Shown here: in pieces, positions 34,621 to 46,731 of the stretch
Position numbering within the stretch: position 1 is the stretch's first letter
Layout of the letters: the number at the start of each line of letters is the position of its first letter
Assembly (NCBI GenBank): GCA_036874045.1
Contig: JAZBRI010000009.1
Location: 2,046,001-2,110,000 of the forward strand
Reading direction: 5' to 3'
Length of the DNA: 64,000 nucleotides
Origin: Cymodocea nodosa
Lineage: Eukaryota > Streptophyta > Magnoliopsida > Alismatales > Cymodoceaceae
The notes under the pieces: generated by a model
The model's input: the letters and a program-made list of their open reading frames with translations, nothing else
The model's database searches: none
What the model was told of the DNA's origin: nothing
Position numbers and translations under genes: made by a program

Positions 34621-35220
34621 TAAGAAAAAATATATATATATAAATAAAAGATATTAATAAAATAAAAAATAATTATTATTAATTATAAATATATAATTAA
34701 AAATATATTTATTGGTAAAATTGAAGAGTAATATCGGTTTGACCAATAAGAAAAATATATATATATAACCTTTGTAGTTTGACTGAAAACGTAGTCTCAA
34801 TTCAACTACAATTTAAAAGAAAAATATATATATCATTTTTAATATATATATATTACTGTTTGTCGGTTTGACTGGGAAAAACTATCGATTCAATTGAAGT
34901 GGGACGATATATATATGTATTAATGTATTCTATTCTAGTAAAACCAAGAAAAACTAACGGTTGTGTCGAAGTAGAAGTAAGGGTTAAAAATATATGTATA
35001 TGTATATATATATATATTAAGTATAACTATCGATTAAACCGCAATAGAGTACCGATTTAACCTAGTCTCTTAAGAAAATTTTTCGGTTCATCCAAAGAAA
35101 AATATCAGTTCAACCGAAGGTAAAAAAAATTAAAAATCAAGAGTCAATCAGATTGAAGATTCTTCGATTTTGACCAAAGCAAAAATTATACTTATATTAT
35201 TTTATTAGATATAGCTTTTT
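34621..35220. repeat. AT-rich region with TCGGTTTGACC-type motifs
   Basis: Several (AT)n runs alternate with ATCGGTTTGACCAA, GTCGGTTTGACTGG, TTCGGTTCATCC and TCAGTTCAACCGAA motifs in both orientations (34733, 34861, 35084, 35107). No frame is seen. It lies between the gag and post-pol remnants of element 7 and may be its own sequence or an insertion. Confidence 0.45.
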
Positions 35221-35395
35221 TTGGAAGGTCCATTGAGTTAAGCTTAACTCAACGAACTTAGTCTATTAAGTTTGTCGGTAAGTCCACGAACTTATTCCAT
35301 TGAGTAAACCAATAACTCAATGGGGTACTAGGGTAAGTCCACAAACTTATTCCATGGAGTTAACATGCAACTCAACGGAGTAGTAAGAGAGAAGA
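35221..35395 (+). repeat. Hairpin motifs in the post-pol region of element 7
   Basis: CATTGAGTTAAGCTTAACTCAACG (35231-35254) is followed by three weaker CATTGAGT(T/A)AA...AACTCAATGG pairs up to 35382. This is the same kind and place as 30217-30305 in element 6. Confidence 0.6.
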
Positions 35396-35571
35396 AAATG
35401 AGGTTTTAATTTCAAATGTGAAGGAAGTAAATATCCAGATAACACTTAAGCTTCTCCACAATTTATTTGGACTCAAGAATGAAGGAATTGACATTCTTGA
35501 AGAAACAACTATAGTGGAATGGACTAAACGAGAAATTAAATAGTGCCAAGCCATTGATCCTAGTGTCCCAC
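35396..35571 (+). pseudogene. aORF-like frame of element 7, left part
   Basis: The frame reads ITLKLLHNLFGLKNEGIDI and EWTKREI, stop TAG, then AIDPSVP. It matches the SPELIFEVLGLKNEGVVV...EWNIQSL part of the copia aORFs. It is interrupted by element 3 at the CCCAC duplication and resumes in frame at 46588. The context is an Athila-type element, which implies a protein family shared by copia and gypsy elements. Confidence 0.65.
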
Positions 35572-37153
35572 TGTAGGATCGTATGGCTACACAAGAGGGG
35601 GGTGAATTGTGTATTTTTAATATTTTATGAAATATAATTGAAACTTTAATTCTCAAAAACAAGTCGAGACATTGTTTTCATAAAATCATTTTTATTCAAG
35701 GTCTCAATTACAATATACAATTCAATTCTCCTCAGAAATTGTAGATGCAATTATAACTCGATACCATGTATCATCTAAACAATTTCATAACTACAAACAG
35801 AGAAAACTAATTTACGGAATTTAAAACTTATCTCCCTGTTTGAGATCTTTCTTCTTCTTCTTTTTCTTCTTCAGCAATTCTTCATTGATGAATATCTTGT
35901 CTTTTCATGCTTCACTGAATTTGCTTTCTTCTGATACTTCAAATCTTTAGTGACGAAAATCTTACCTTTTTTATGCTTTACTGAACTTTCTTCCACTTGA
36001 GAGATTTTTCCCGAAGAGGTGTTTTTGATCCCTGAAAAAGATTTTTCTTTTGGTGTGCAGGGATGGTTTGATCTTTGAAAAGATTTTTCGTTTTGTGTGC
36101 AAGGATAAATTGATCAACGAGAATACTATGCCTTTTATACTGTATCTTCATTTCATGCATATCCTTCACGTTTAACCACTACCAGCTTTCCACTTCTCCA
36201 CGTCTTTTCTTTTTCCTTCATCGAAACACACACATTCTAACCCACGTTTATATTTCAAATTTTTTTTAATCATCAGTCTTGGATCTCTGAAAAATTTCCT
36301 GCAAAATAAACTTTCTCGTCCAAAAGTTTTTCATCAGTGTAATAAGAAGTCGTTACTTTAATGTTAACTAAACGAGTAACACAAGTATATATATAACTTA
36401 ACATTTCTAACTTAACGAGTTCACCATGTGCTATTTCACGTGACAAGTATTGTAGCTAACTCAACGAACTAAGTCTATGGTGTTATGCTATCTCAACGAA
36501 CCATCTCCGTTGTGTTATGATAACTCAACGAACCAATAATAAACAAATGTTTTTATAATAAGAATTTTACCACGTGCAAAAATAACAACTTAAGTTTATA
36601 ATGCTAACCTAACGCGTTACCTTAGTGTTCAATATAGCAACTCAACATGTTTAGTTATGTTAACTTAATGAGTTAAACATGTGCACCTCACATGATACAA
36701 TACAACATTCGTAACATATAATTTCACCACGTGTATAACACTAACTTAACGAGTTCGTCTCTTCTTTTACTCACTAACTTAACGAGTTATCACGTGACCT
36801 ATTTTAACCTTTAAGCCTCTAACTTAACGAGTTCTCACGTGACCTCTATACAAACAAAACTCTAACTTAACGAGTTGTCTAAATGTGCACTGTTCATGAT
36901 ACAGAAGATATAACATTAAAACATATCATGCTTTTCAATAAAAACACACGTTAACTTAACGTTTAGCTAAATGAGAAATTAATGCAACGAAACAACTAGT
37001 TATTAACTTCAGATCCAATACAAACAAGTATTTATATCAGTAAGCTTTTTCTGTATTAATTGATGATTTTAATTTCTTTTCACAAGCAATAGTAATTGAG
37101 CAAATATGATTATTTTCATTCAGCACACATCATCAAAACAAAAATACTCAACA
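35572..37153 (-). mobile_element. 3' LTR of element 3
   Basis: TGTAGGATCGTATGG to AATACTCAACA. Inverted TATA box near 36134. Tandem leader units occur, plus a duplicated GATTTTTC(T/G)TTT(T)G-TGTGCA stretch (36040-36105). U3 (36340-36960) contains many AACTTAACGAGTT and CTCAACGAAC motifs with TCACGTGAC cores. Confidence 0.92.
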
Positions 37154-37502
37154 ATCTCCCCCTTTTTGATGATGACAAAACCATTTTAAATCAATTATCA
37201 AATATGTTTAACTCAACAAAGCACCTTCGTTGGGTTAACTTTTAATTCAACAAACTTGTTTGTTGACTTAAGTTTACTTAAGCTTATTTCTATTGTTTGT
37301 GTAAATTTTACCTCTTAGAACAAAAACTCTCAGATGTCAATAATTATATAAGTATCAGTTTTTTTTAATTATCATCTGTCATATTACAATAACCATTTAA
37401 ATAGCATCTCCTTTTATAATATATATATGCAATTAAGATCATAATCATCTTTTTATAATATTTCTCCCCCTTTTTGTCATTAATCAAAAAGATAATTACA
37501 TA

Positions 37503-37541
<39 letters not shown>

Positions 37542-37669
37542 AGAATTACAACAACGATTTCTGTAAACAAGAATAATAATTGAACACATTTACAAAAAAA
37601 TGTATTGTTCAATGAATCAAACAAGTAAAACAAACATTACATTTTGTATTAAGAAACAAACAAAAACAG
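37154..37669 (-). other. Element 3 polypurine tracts and 3' noncoding region
   Basis: The minus tract AAAAAGGGGGAGAT abuts the LTR (37154-37167), and a second, AAAAAGGGGGAGAAA, lies at 37461-37475. A (TA)n run fills 37507-37538. No frame is seen. Confidence 0.75.
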
Positions 37670-39897
37670 TTATCGACCCCTCCTAAGTATATCACTTATA
37701 GCATTACATATTTTATCTCCTAAATGCCAAATATCATTTCTGATGTCGTTAAGCACTACATCTAAGTCAAGAGGTAGTTGGGTTTGCTGTTCTGCTTGAA
37801 CTGAATAACTTTGTTGTTGTTGTTGTATATGGTCTGTATCAGGTTGTTGTTGTTGTTGTCGTTGAGGTTTATGCATGGCTTGGAATTTTTGCAAATCTTT
37901 GACACTAAAATCAATTGGCTTGCAAGGATTCTACGCACAGCATCACCATAAAATAACTTTGAACTCATATGCTGTAGTTGAGACATAAAAACATCAAACC
38001 AATTTATTTGAATTTTATTCAGCAGGCCATAAGTTGCATATAAACAACTTCTGCTGACTTCCAAATTGTGTCCAACTCTCTGAAATAAATTTGCATGCAA
38101 TATATTTGCAATAAATCTTGCCTCTACATTCAGATTTTCCATTAATCTCATTTCTGAATATACATCTGGAATTTTTGATAAAGACTGAATGTTCCATTCC
38201 AGTTGTCTTATTATGTCAAATCTGTTGGTAACAACAACACCTTCATTCTTTAATCCTAAAACTTCAAAAATTAACTCAGGAGACAACATAAACTCCTGTT
38301 CATTTATTTGAGTTTTCAGAAAATTTCCATTCTTCACCTGATTGCTATAAAAAGCTGCAATAAGCTTTGTGTATTGCTTCCATTTCGTTCCTACTAGCAA
38401 GAATTTAATGAGGCCTTGAAACTCAAACAGATCTCTTATTTCCATCAAATTTCTGAATTTTATTGGACAAGCATGCAGAATCTGACATGTAATCAGATTA
38501 TTGTATTTCTGTAATGCTTCTTCAGATCTAAAATAAATTGCATTACCTTGAATTTTTAATATTATACACAAAGAAGGTGATACCTAAAGCCGTGATTCAG
38601 AGTTTAATTCATCTTCAGGAACCTCTTCTTCAAAATGAATGTCATGTTGTTCCTCTTCCAAAATATTATCTTGAAGCTGCTCAGGTAAGCTTGATTCTTC
38701 AACTTCAACAGTGTTAGGAACATTGTCAATATGCTCAACATTCATCTGTTCAGTCTCTATAGAATGTTCAGAGTACAATTTTTCCACAAATTCTACAGCC
38801 GGTGTATCTGTCTGTAATTGTTCATTTTGTTCAACAGATAATTCCAATGATTCATGCTATGAATTCTCAAACTTTGCTTCTATAGATTCCGTAGAAGGAT
38901 GGTTAACTTTTAGCTCTTCTATAGTCTTAACAATTTCAATATCTGCTACTCCAGACAATTCAGCCTTTGAACTAGTTACTGCTTCAACATTGTCAATTAT
39001 ATTTGCAATAACTTGTTCAATGTCAGGTGCCTGATGCTCTGATTTGTCAATTTCTACATCATCAGGACCTGTACTAATAGAAAAACTTGAGCTCATATTT
39101 GACTTGGATTTCTTCTCAAGTTTTCTAGCAAAGGAAAATAAATTCTCATTATCTTCATTAGTTTCAGTGTGTTCGGAACTGATGAGTTTATCAGATGCAC
39201 AATAAGGTACAATGTCTAGACATACATTTTCCTTTGGAAATAAATTTTCATCTAATTTTCCTTTTTCAATAGACTTTGTTTCCTTAGACATAATTTTTCT
39301 GACTTTCCTTCTTCTATAACATTTCTGTTTCTCCTTTTCAAGTATTGCTGTTTTCTTTTCAAATTGCCCCATAAAAGTTTTCTGCTTTAATTCTTCGAAG
39401 GCACTTTCTATTGCAACGGCCTTTCGAAGACTGTCAACTATTGTTTTGTCTACAACAATATCTGATTCTACTTGTTTTGAATATAAAGGAGTAGGGATAA
39501 CCGATTCATGCTCTTCCTCAAATGCATGTAGTCTTGTACCGTTTATAGGAGTTTGAGGAGTTCTATTTGATGAACCTACACCTTTTTCTAAATATTTTGC
39601 ATACTATTCCAAAAATGCAATCTCAGCACATTTCATTCTGTATTCTCTATCAAATTTACTACGAATACCCATGTATGTAATACTTACATCTGTATGTTGA
39701 AGTTCTTGTCTAACTTCATCTAATATATCCTGAGAAAAGAAGTAATCTCTATAAAGTTCTTCTAACCTTTTGTCCACTCGAAATATTTTCTTGAACCAAG
39801 TACGTGGAACTTCATCATTCTCTATTTCTTTTCCTTTTAAATCTCTTCTGCTTTTGCCTTTTCCTCTGCTACGACCTTTGTAGAACTTGGAGACTAT
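37670..39897 (-). pseudogene. aORF of element 3, the least broken copy
   Basis: The ATG used in elements 1 and 2 is ATA here (39897), so initiation may be lost. The basic N-terminus is KGRSRGKGKSRRDLKGKEI, followed by FKKIFRVDKRLEEL. The acidic middle (39372-38584) comes next. A nearly open globular region (38571-37900) has YFRSEEALQKYNN, GLIKFLLVGTKWKQYTK, SPELIFEVLGLKNEGVVV, NVEARFIANILHANLFQRVG and SRSCLYATYGLLNKI. A Gln-rich stretch and a C-terminal helix ending DILRRGR finish it, with stop at 37670. Breaks lie near 39603, 38856, 38583 and 37890. No signal peptide or membrane segment is seen. Function is unknown. Confidence 0.72.
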
Positions 39898-41482
39898 CGT
39901 CGCAGGTTGTAACAGCAACAAGCGGGAAAGATTTTCTTGACAAAGTTTACAAATAACCTAAGTGCCCGTGTAATAAGTGTTTAAATAGCGTTTTTAGGCG
40001 TATAACTCAACGTGAAGAGAAGTCGGGTTTAGAAATAAAATAAATATTGAATAAAGCTTATTCAATCAACGTACCCAAAAAATTCAAGTATAACTCGTTG
40101 AGTTAACTAACCTAACGAGTAAAACGCTGTCTAGAGGTAGTTTTACACGTTACCTTATCTAACATAACGACTAGTTAGTACACAAACAAGTTTCGGATGC
40201 TTCCAAATGAAACGTTCCGAAAACAACACACATGCTAAACTTAACATTATCTTGAGAACATTGTAAACTATTTGAACATTTTGTCCTTTGAATCTAAAAT
40301 AGTTTATTTGTCTTTTTAAATTATTTCATCAAGATTTTAAGAGGACATTAATTCAGGTTAACTAAGATTTGTATTCTAAATTATATTAATCTGTTTTCGA
40401 CATTGTTAATCCTCCCCCTACAAATATACTTCAAATATATTCAATCAAAATACCAAATATACTTGTAGTGACAATAGATGTTAAGTATAACTATACTTTT
40501 ACATTTTCTTTTCAAAGACTTTCATTATCCTGACATCATCAAAAATGATTTCCAGAATCAATTCCTACTGTATATGAATTAAAACACAACTTTGAACTCA
40601 ATTCGATTAATTCAAGGAGAATAATAGAATGTATCTCAAATAAACATTTTCAAAAGTACTAATGTTGATTCAATAAATCAGTAGTCATATTGGTATAAAC
40701 TATATGCGATTCAAAGATATCTGTAATTAATGAAACAACTTTTTCTTTTCAAAACAGTAAATATTGATAATTTTATTTAAAAGTTAGTTTGAAAAGCTTG
40801 AATCATACAAGAGCTTTCTAATGTACCCAGGTAATGAGCTTTCAGTCAACAATCCCAGATCTGATCAGGACCTTAGGTTGCCAGATTTAAAGAATCATTT
40901 TTCAGGACAACAATCCTTACATACCTATCTGCTCAGGTACAAAAGGCTCGTGATCAAACTGATCAATAAACTCTCAAAGATTTTTACTTTGTAAGCACTT
41001 TTCATTTTAAGCACAGTATATATGTATTCCATTAATACAGATGCAATAAAACACAAATCTCATACAATTTTTACTTCTATGATTGTACTGAGAATATGAA
41101 TCAGTTTCAATAAGCTTATACTTTTGATTAACAGTTTAAGATGAGTTACATATAACTTATTCTACAAGTTTTATCAATTAAGTCAAATTTATGCATGATC
41201 ATATGCATTTTCCTTGATTCAAAGAAAACATTTAAACAAAATTTCAGAATGTTAGAAGTATTTAATGTTTTTCATTTACACTTCCACTTAAAATCGTAAA
41301 AACTATTAAAATTGGTAAACTACTTAAAATCAATAAGATACTACTATAATTTTACAATAAATACATAGTATCTTAAGCAGCAGTTTAGATATTACTTTAG
41401 ATATTTATAATAAGTATATAATATCTATGAGGTGAACAACATCATCAATAATATTTATCTTTTTATGTGGAGTTTAAGCATT
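39898..41482 (-). other. Element 3 spacer between aORF and pol
   Basis: Colinear with element 1 6659-8241. The purine motif AGGGGGAGGATTAACAATGT is at about 40404-40423 (minus strand). No frame is seen. Confidence 0.6.
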
Positions 41483-42300
41483 TTACACATCACATAGCCT
41501 ACAAATACCTAAATTTAATCTAATGTTGCATAATGTATTTTCGTCTAGAGGTTTTCTAAATATATCAGCTAATTGATTTTTACTAGTCACAAATTCTAAT
41601 TTAATTTTTCCTTTAATTACGTTATCTCTTAGAAAATGATGTCTAACCTCTATATGCTTTGCTCTTGAATGTAATACAGGATTTTTGGAAAGATTTATTG
41701 CAGAACTACTGTCACAATAAATCTCAGTTGTATCATAAGATAATCCAAAATCTTCTAAAGTTTGCCTTATCCACAGAATCTGAGTGCAACACAGTGCAGC
41801 AGCAACATATTCAGCTTCTGTAGTAGAAAGTGCTAGATAGTTTTGCTTTTTACTAAACCATGACACCAAATTATTTCCCAATAATTGACATGTGCCACTG
41901 GTACTCTTTCTATCAGATTTAGATCCTGCATAATCAGCATCAGTATATCCTATAAGATCTATTGAACTATCCTTAGAATAATACAGTCTGAAATTTTTAG
42001 TTCCTTGTATATATCTAAATATTCTTTTAACTGCAATTAAGTGTAATTCTTTAGGATTAGATTGAAATCTAGCACAAACACACACAACAAACATAATATT
42101 AGGTCTACTAGCAGTCAAATAAAGTAAAGAACCAATCATACTTTTGTATTTTCTTTGATCTATAGATTTTCCTATGTCATCAATATCTAACTTTAAAGTA
42201 GTATTTATAGGAGTTCCTCTAATCCTTATATCATTAAAATTAAATTTCTTAAGCATTTCATCTGCATATTTTTCCTGATTTAAAAATATACCTTTATCCA
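41483..42300 (-). CDS. pol: RNase H end of pol, element 3
   Basis: One unbroken minus frame of 272 codons runs from MDKGIFLNQEKYADEML (the end of RT) through SLLYLTASRPNIMF and GYTDADYAGSKSDRKSTSG. It continues with SWFSKKQNYLALSTTEAEY, CDSSSAINLSKNP and HIEVRHHFLRDN to CRLCDV. RNase H cuts RNA in the RNA-DNA hybrid during reverse transcription. The acidic residues of GYTDADYA, TEAEY and CDSS are all present, unlike the decayed copies in elements 1 and 4. It is fused at 42300 to the protease remnant by the internal deletion, so it is a partial gene and no start is implied. Confidence 0.82.
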
Positions 42301-42530
42301 TTTATGACACTCAGCAAATTAAAACCTAGGTTTCCTACAAATAGTTCATTCGAAATAACACAAGTAGGAGTTATTTGAACATTGCCCGTACCTACGATTT
42401 TATCTTTGCTTTTGTTTTCAAATGTTACACTTCCTTTCATGGTATTTGTAAAATTTTGTAATAGACTTTTTTTTCCGGTCAAGTGACTTGACGCTCCACT
42501 GTCCAAGATCCATTTTGATGTTGTTTCCTC
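42301..42530 (-). pseudogene. pol: Protease remnant of pol, element 3
   Basis: The frame EETTSKWILDSGASSHLTG continues to GFNLLSVI, then breaks at the deletion. Active-site DSG is present. The deletion joins text equal to element 1 base ~3790 with base ~5838 and shares AAA at the join. The junction lacks GT...AG form, unlike that in element 2. Integrase and the first ~80% of RT are missing. Confidence 0.85.
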
Positions 42531-43691
42531 CTGCAACACAAATTAAGAAAAACTTTTTCTTGGTACCCAATGTTGTTGAGGACCAAATTCATTAAACGCA
42601 TATTTCTTCTTTTTGTTTAAAAATAGTTTAACATTATCATTTATATTCTTATTAGTTGTAAGTACTATTGATTTATCATTAGCTTCATACTCACATATAG
42701 CATTATTGCTTTTGCAATCATTCTTTTTGTTTTCAGATGTAGTATAATCAAGACCAAACATATTTTTATCAAATGTTAATTTATTTTGGTCATGCTTATA
42801 CATTTCTGTAACTTCATACCAAGATTTTGTACTTGTATTAACACTTTCCGTACATACAAAATCTTTTTCTACACAAGAATTTTTTGTTTTATCACATGCA
42901 GAATGAGTAATTAGTCTAATACTAGTGTATTGAATTACATGCTCAAGTTTCTGAATTTTTAGTTTACTACAATTGTCTGAAATTTTAGAAACATTAGAAA
43001 CTGAATTTCCAGAATAAGAAACAAGATTTTTAGAAACATTTATAGTCATGTTAGAAGTACAATTTGACAAATCACATTGATTTATATTATTACTACATGA
43101 TTTATCCCTTGAAGTACCTACTTCTACATATTTATTACCTTGTTTCATAATAAAAGGAATTTTAGTCTTAGATTTACTTGAACTGCAACTAATAAATCCT
43201 TTATTGGCTTGAGATTCAGGATATTCAGGATAATCAAATCCTAAGCCAAATTTATAAGACACCGCAGGGGTACTAGTTAGTTTGTCTAACTTAGTTTGAC
43301 TTAAATTCCATTTCTCAATGGTAGAATTTAAATCTTGCTCTCTCAGTTTTAATTTATCTATCTCAAATTCAAGTTCATTTATATTGTTTCTCAACATTTC
43401 ATTTTCAGATTCTATCTTTAATTTTTCAGCATTTATATTCTGTATTTGTTCATGCAAGATACATTCATTAAATCTAAATTTTTGCAAATCTCTAGCATGA
43501 TTTTCATTATCACATTTAAACTTTTCTAAAGTAGTAGACAGGAAACAATTTTCTTCTTCCATAATGGATGAAGATTTTCTAATATTCTTATTTTCCAGTT
43601 TACATACTTTAAGTTTTTGTAATAATGCATGATAAGCACATAATAATTCATCAAAGTTGAAATCTGAATGACTTTTAGGATCAGATATTAC
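42531..43691 (-). other. Candidate intron with the gag tail, element 3
   Basis: On the minus strand the donor is CTGAG|GTAATATC and the acceptor TTAATTTGTGTTGCAG|GAGG. The length is 1161 bases (a multiple of 3), with edges between codons. It contains the Gag coiled-coil tail and the gag stop TAA, just before the acceptor. Edges are the same as in element 1. Confidence 0.6.
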
Positions 43692-44801
43692 CTCAGACTT
43701 ATCTACTATGAAGCACACATGAGCAACATCTTCTAACTCTTGTTCTCCTTCTGAATGTCAAGATTTTGATGCTGATTCCTCAGATTCAGACTCTTCAGAC
43801 GTGTCATCCCAAGTGACATTCAAAGCCTTTTTCTTATAAAACTTTTTCTGAGTTTTCTGAGCCGTCTTCTTCTGATTTGTCCTACTTTGCTTTTCATTTT
43901 TCCTCATAGGACAATCTAGAGAAGGATGTCCAGGTTTCTTACAGTTGTAACATACATACTTTCTGGATGAAGAATTCTTATCATTCAATGATTTTGACGT
44001 TGAGGGTTTATCATTTTTGTTCCTTTGCTGTTTCCTAGCTTTCCATGCTTTCTTGAATTTCCTAGTCAGCAAAATCAAATCCTCGTCAGAATTAGTAGAT
44101 ATATTAGAATCTGAATTAATTTCAAAGGCTATTTCTTTCTTCATTTTTAGTTTGTTGTGACTCAGTGATTCATTTAATTGAACTTCATAAGCTGTTAAAT
44201 TTCCTATAAGTTCATTCATAGTATAAACATTTAAATCTCGTGATTCCTCAATTGATGTTACTTTCTGAGACCATTTAGAACTTAGGGATCTGAGAATTTT
44301 CCTCACCAAATCCTTCTATTCAAAATTCTTTCCTAAACATTTTAAAGAGTTTATGATATCAAGAAATCTGGAAAACATCTCAGAAATATTTTCGTCTTCA
44401 TGCATCTTAAAGAGTTCATACTTATGAATCAACATGTTTATTTTTGTCTCTTTAACTTGAGAAGTACCTTCATGTGAAACTTCTAATGCATGTCACACCT
44501 CATAAGCAGATTTATATGCCGACACTTTACTGAACTGTTCATAACTCAATGCACAAAATAAAATATTTAAGCCCTTAGCATTCAGAGTTTCATTTTCTTT
44601 TTCAGTAATTGTCCAAGTATTATAAGGAGTAGTTAACAGAGTATATGGTTTAGAAATCATGAACCACAATTTATGATCTATACTTTGAAGAAAAACAGTC
44701 ATCCTATATTTCCAATATTCAAAATGTATTCCATCAAATAAAGGAGGACGATTAAGATTTTGACTTTCATATAAAGAAAAATTACCATTTCCAATAGCCA
44801 T
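42543..44801 (-). pseudogene. gag: gag of element 3, nearly intact
   Basis: The minus frame starts MAIGNGNFSLYES. It has capsid motifs (FEYWKYRM; NISEMFSRF), a Lys-rich stretch and an intact CX2CX4HX4C knuckle (CYNCKKPGHPSLDC, near 43935). A Ser/Glu-rich linker follows, then a 390-codon tail with Glu/Asn/Lys-rich coiled coil and FGLGFDYPE. It ends SFS then TAA, followed five codons later by protease in the same frame. Only about three stops occur (near 44492, 44320 and 43757), the first two matching TGG and CAG codons. This is the best copy for reading the family's Gag. Confidence 0.88.
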
Positions 44802-44987
44802 TTTACCTTAGATTTTTCAACCTATTTAATTTTAAATAGTCTTAAAACTTTAAAACAACTTGAGCCTTAAATCAATAGAGTTAAACGTATGCTCAGATAT
44901 TAATTTCCGTTTAAAAACAAGGAAGGTAGAATAAGCAATGATATTAAATAAGTTGATATCGATTTTATATCAAAGATTATTAACCTC

Positions 44988-44999
44988 GCTCTGGTACCA
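44988..44999 (-). other. Primer binding site of element 3
   Basis: Minus strand TGGTACCAGAGC, two bases inside the LTR; one change from the tRNA-Met consensus. Confidence 0.85.
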
Positions 45000-45001
45000 C
45001 T

Positions 45002-46582
45002 TGTAGGATCGTATGGCTACACAAGAGGGGGGTGAATTGTGTATTTTTAATATTTTATGAAATATAATTGAAACTTTAATTCTCAAAAACAAGTCGAGAC
45101 ATTGTTTTCATAAAATCATTTTTATTCAAGGTTTCAATTACAATATACAATTCAATTCTCCTTAGAAATTGTAGATGCAATTATAACTCGATACCATGTA
45201 TCATTTAAACAATTTCATAACTACAAACAGAGAAAACTAATTTGGAGAATTTAAAACTTTTCTCCCTGTTTGAGATCTTTCTTCTTCTTCTTTTTCTTCT
45301 TCAGCAATTCTTCAGTGATGAATATCTTGTCTTTTCATGCTTCACCGAATTTGCTTTCTTCTGATACTTCAAATCTTCAGTGACGAAAATCTTACATTTT
45401 TATGCTTCACTGAACTTTCTTCCACTTGAGAGATTTTTCTCGAAGAGGTGTTTTTGATCCCTGAAAAAGATTTTTCTTTTGGTGTACAGGTATGGTTTGA
45501 TCCTTGAAAAGATTTTTCGTTTTGTGTGCAAGGATAAATTGATCAACGAGAATTCTATGCCTTTTATACTGTATCTTCATTTCATGCATATCCTTCACGT
45601 TTAACCACTACCAGTTTTCCACTTCTCCACGTCTTTTCTTTTTCCTTCATCAAAACACACACATTCTAACCCACGTTTATATTTCAAATTTTCTTTAATC
45701 ATCAGTCTTGGATCTTTGAAAAATTTCCTGCAAAATAAACTTTCTCATCCAAAAGCTTTTCATTAGTGTAATAAGAAGTCGTTACTTTAATGTTAACTAA
45801 ACGAGTAACACAAGTATATATATAACTTAATGTTTCTAACTTAACGAGTTCACCATGTGCTATTTCACGTGACAAGTACTGTAGCTAACTCAACGAACTA
45901 AGTCTGTGGTGTTATGCTATCTCAACGAACCATCTCCATTGTGTTATGATAACTCAACGAACCAGTAATAAACAAATGTTTTTATAATAAGAATTTTACC
46001 ACGTGCAAAAATAACAACTTAAGTTTATAACGCTAACCTAACGCGTTGCCTTAGTATTTAATATAGCAACTCAACGCGTTTAGTTATGTTAACTTAACGA
46101 GTTAAACATGTGCACCTCGCGTGATACAATACAACATTCGTAACATATAATTTCACCACGTGTATAACACTAACTTAACGAGTTCGTCTCTTCTTTTACT
46201 CACTAACTTAACAAGTTATCACGTGACCTATTCTAACCTTTAAGCCTCTAACTTAACGAGTTCTCACGTGACCTCTATACAAACAAAACTCTAACTTAAC
46301 GAGTTGTCTAAACGTGCACTGTTCATGATACAAAAGATATAACATTAAAACATATCATGCTTTTCAATAAAAACACACGTTAACTTAACGTTTAGCTAAA
46401 TGAGAAATTCATGCAATGAAACGACTAGTTATTAACTTCAGATCTAATACAGACAAGTATTTATATCAGTAAGCTTTTTCTGTATTAATTGATGATTTTA
46501 ATTTCTTTTCACAAGCAATAGTAATTGAGCAAATATGATTATTTTCATTCAGCACACATCATCAAAACAAAAATACTCAACA
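45002..46582 (-). mobile_element. 5' LTR of element 3
   Basis: TGTAGGATCGTATGG to AATACTCAACA, 1581 bp, followed by CCCAC. Inverted TATA box near 45560. U3 (45790-46390) carries the AACTTAACGAGTT / CTCAACGAACTAAGTC hairpin set and TCACGTGAC cores. Confidence 0.92.
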
Positions 46583-46731
46583 CCCACTACTCAACAAAAT
46601 GAATCACTTAAAAGAAAAGGCACACATGGTGGCTACAATATTGATAAAAACTGTTTATCAAAGACAAGGCCATGATATTAAGTTAAGCCAATTTATTAAG
46701 TGGGCCACATATGCAATTTTTAAGAAAATAT
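46583..46731 (+). pseudogene. aORF-like frame of element 7, right part
   Basis: After the CCCAC duplication the frame continues with HMVATILIKTVYQRQGHDIK and FIKWATYAIFKKI. This matches ARFIANILHANLFQRVGHNLE and CLYATYGLLNKI of the copia aORFs. Element 4 interrupts it at 46732; the rest lies beyond the window. Confidence 0.7.

Larger units (their letters stand above)
35572..46582 (-). mobile_element. Complete copia-A element 3 with target duplication CCCAC
   Basis: 11,011 bp with LTRs of 1582 bp (35572-37153) and 1581 bp (45002-46582), about 98% identical by eye over the first 340 bases. CCCAC lies directly outside both ends (35567-35571 and 46583-46587). PBS, gag, protease, RNase H, aORF and polypurine tracts are present. 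Integrase and most of RT are missing through a ~2.05-kb internal deletion at 42300. This is the youngest multi-kb element in the window and cannot move without proteins from another copy. Confidence 0.93.

Noticed and set aside
37503..37540. (TA)n run as a possible origin or regulatory site
   Set aside because: A simple microsatellite in the noncoding 3' part of element 3, absent from elements 1 and 2.
38711..39034. Ser/Thr/Cys-rich plus-strand frame of 107 codons
   Set aside because: Exact antisense of the acidic Glu/Ser-rich middle of the element 3 aORF; not conserved as an ORF in the other copies.
42300..42301. The element 3 deletion as a second splicing event
   Set aside because: The join does not fall at GT...AG edges and shares a 3-base AAA; an ordinary deletion explains it better.
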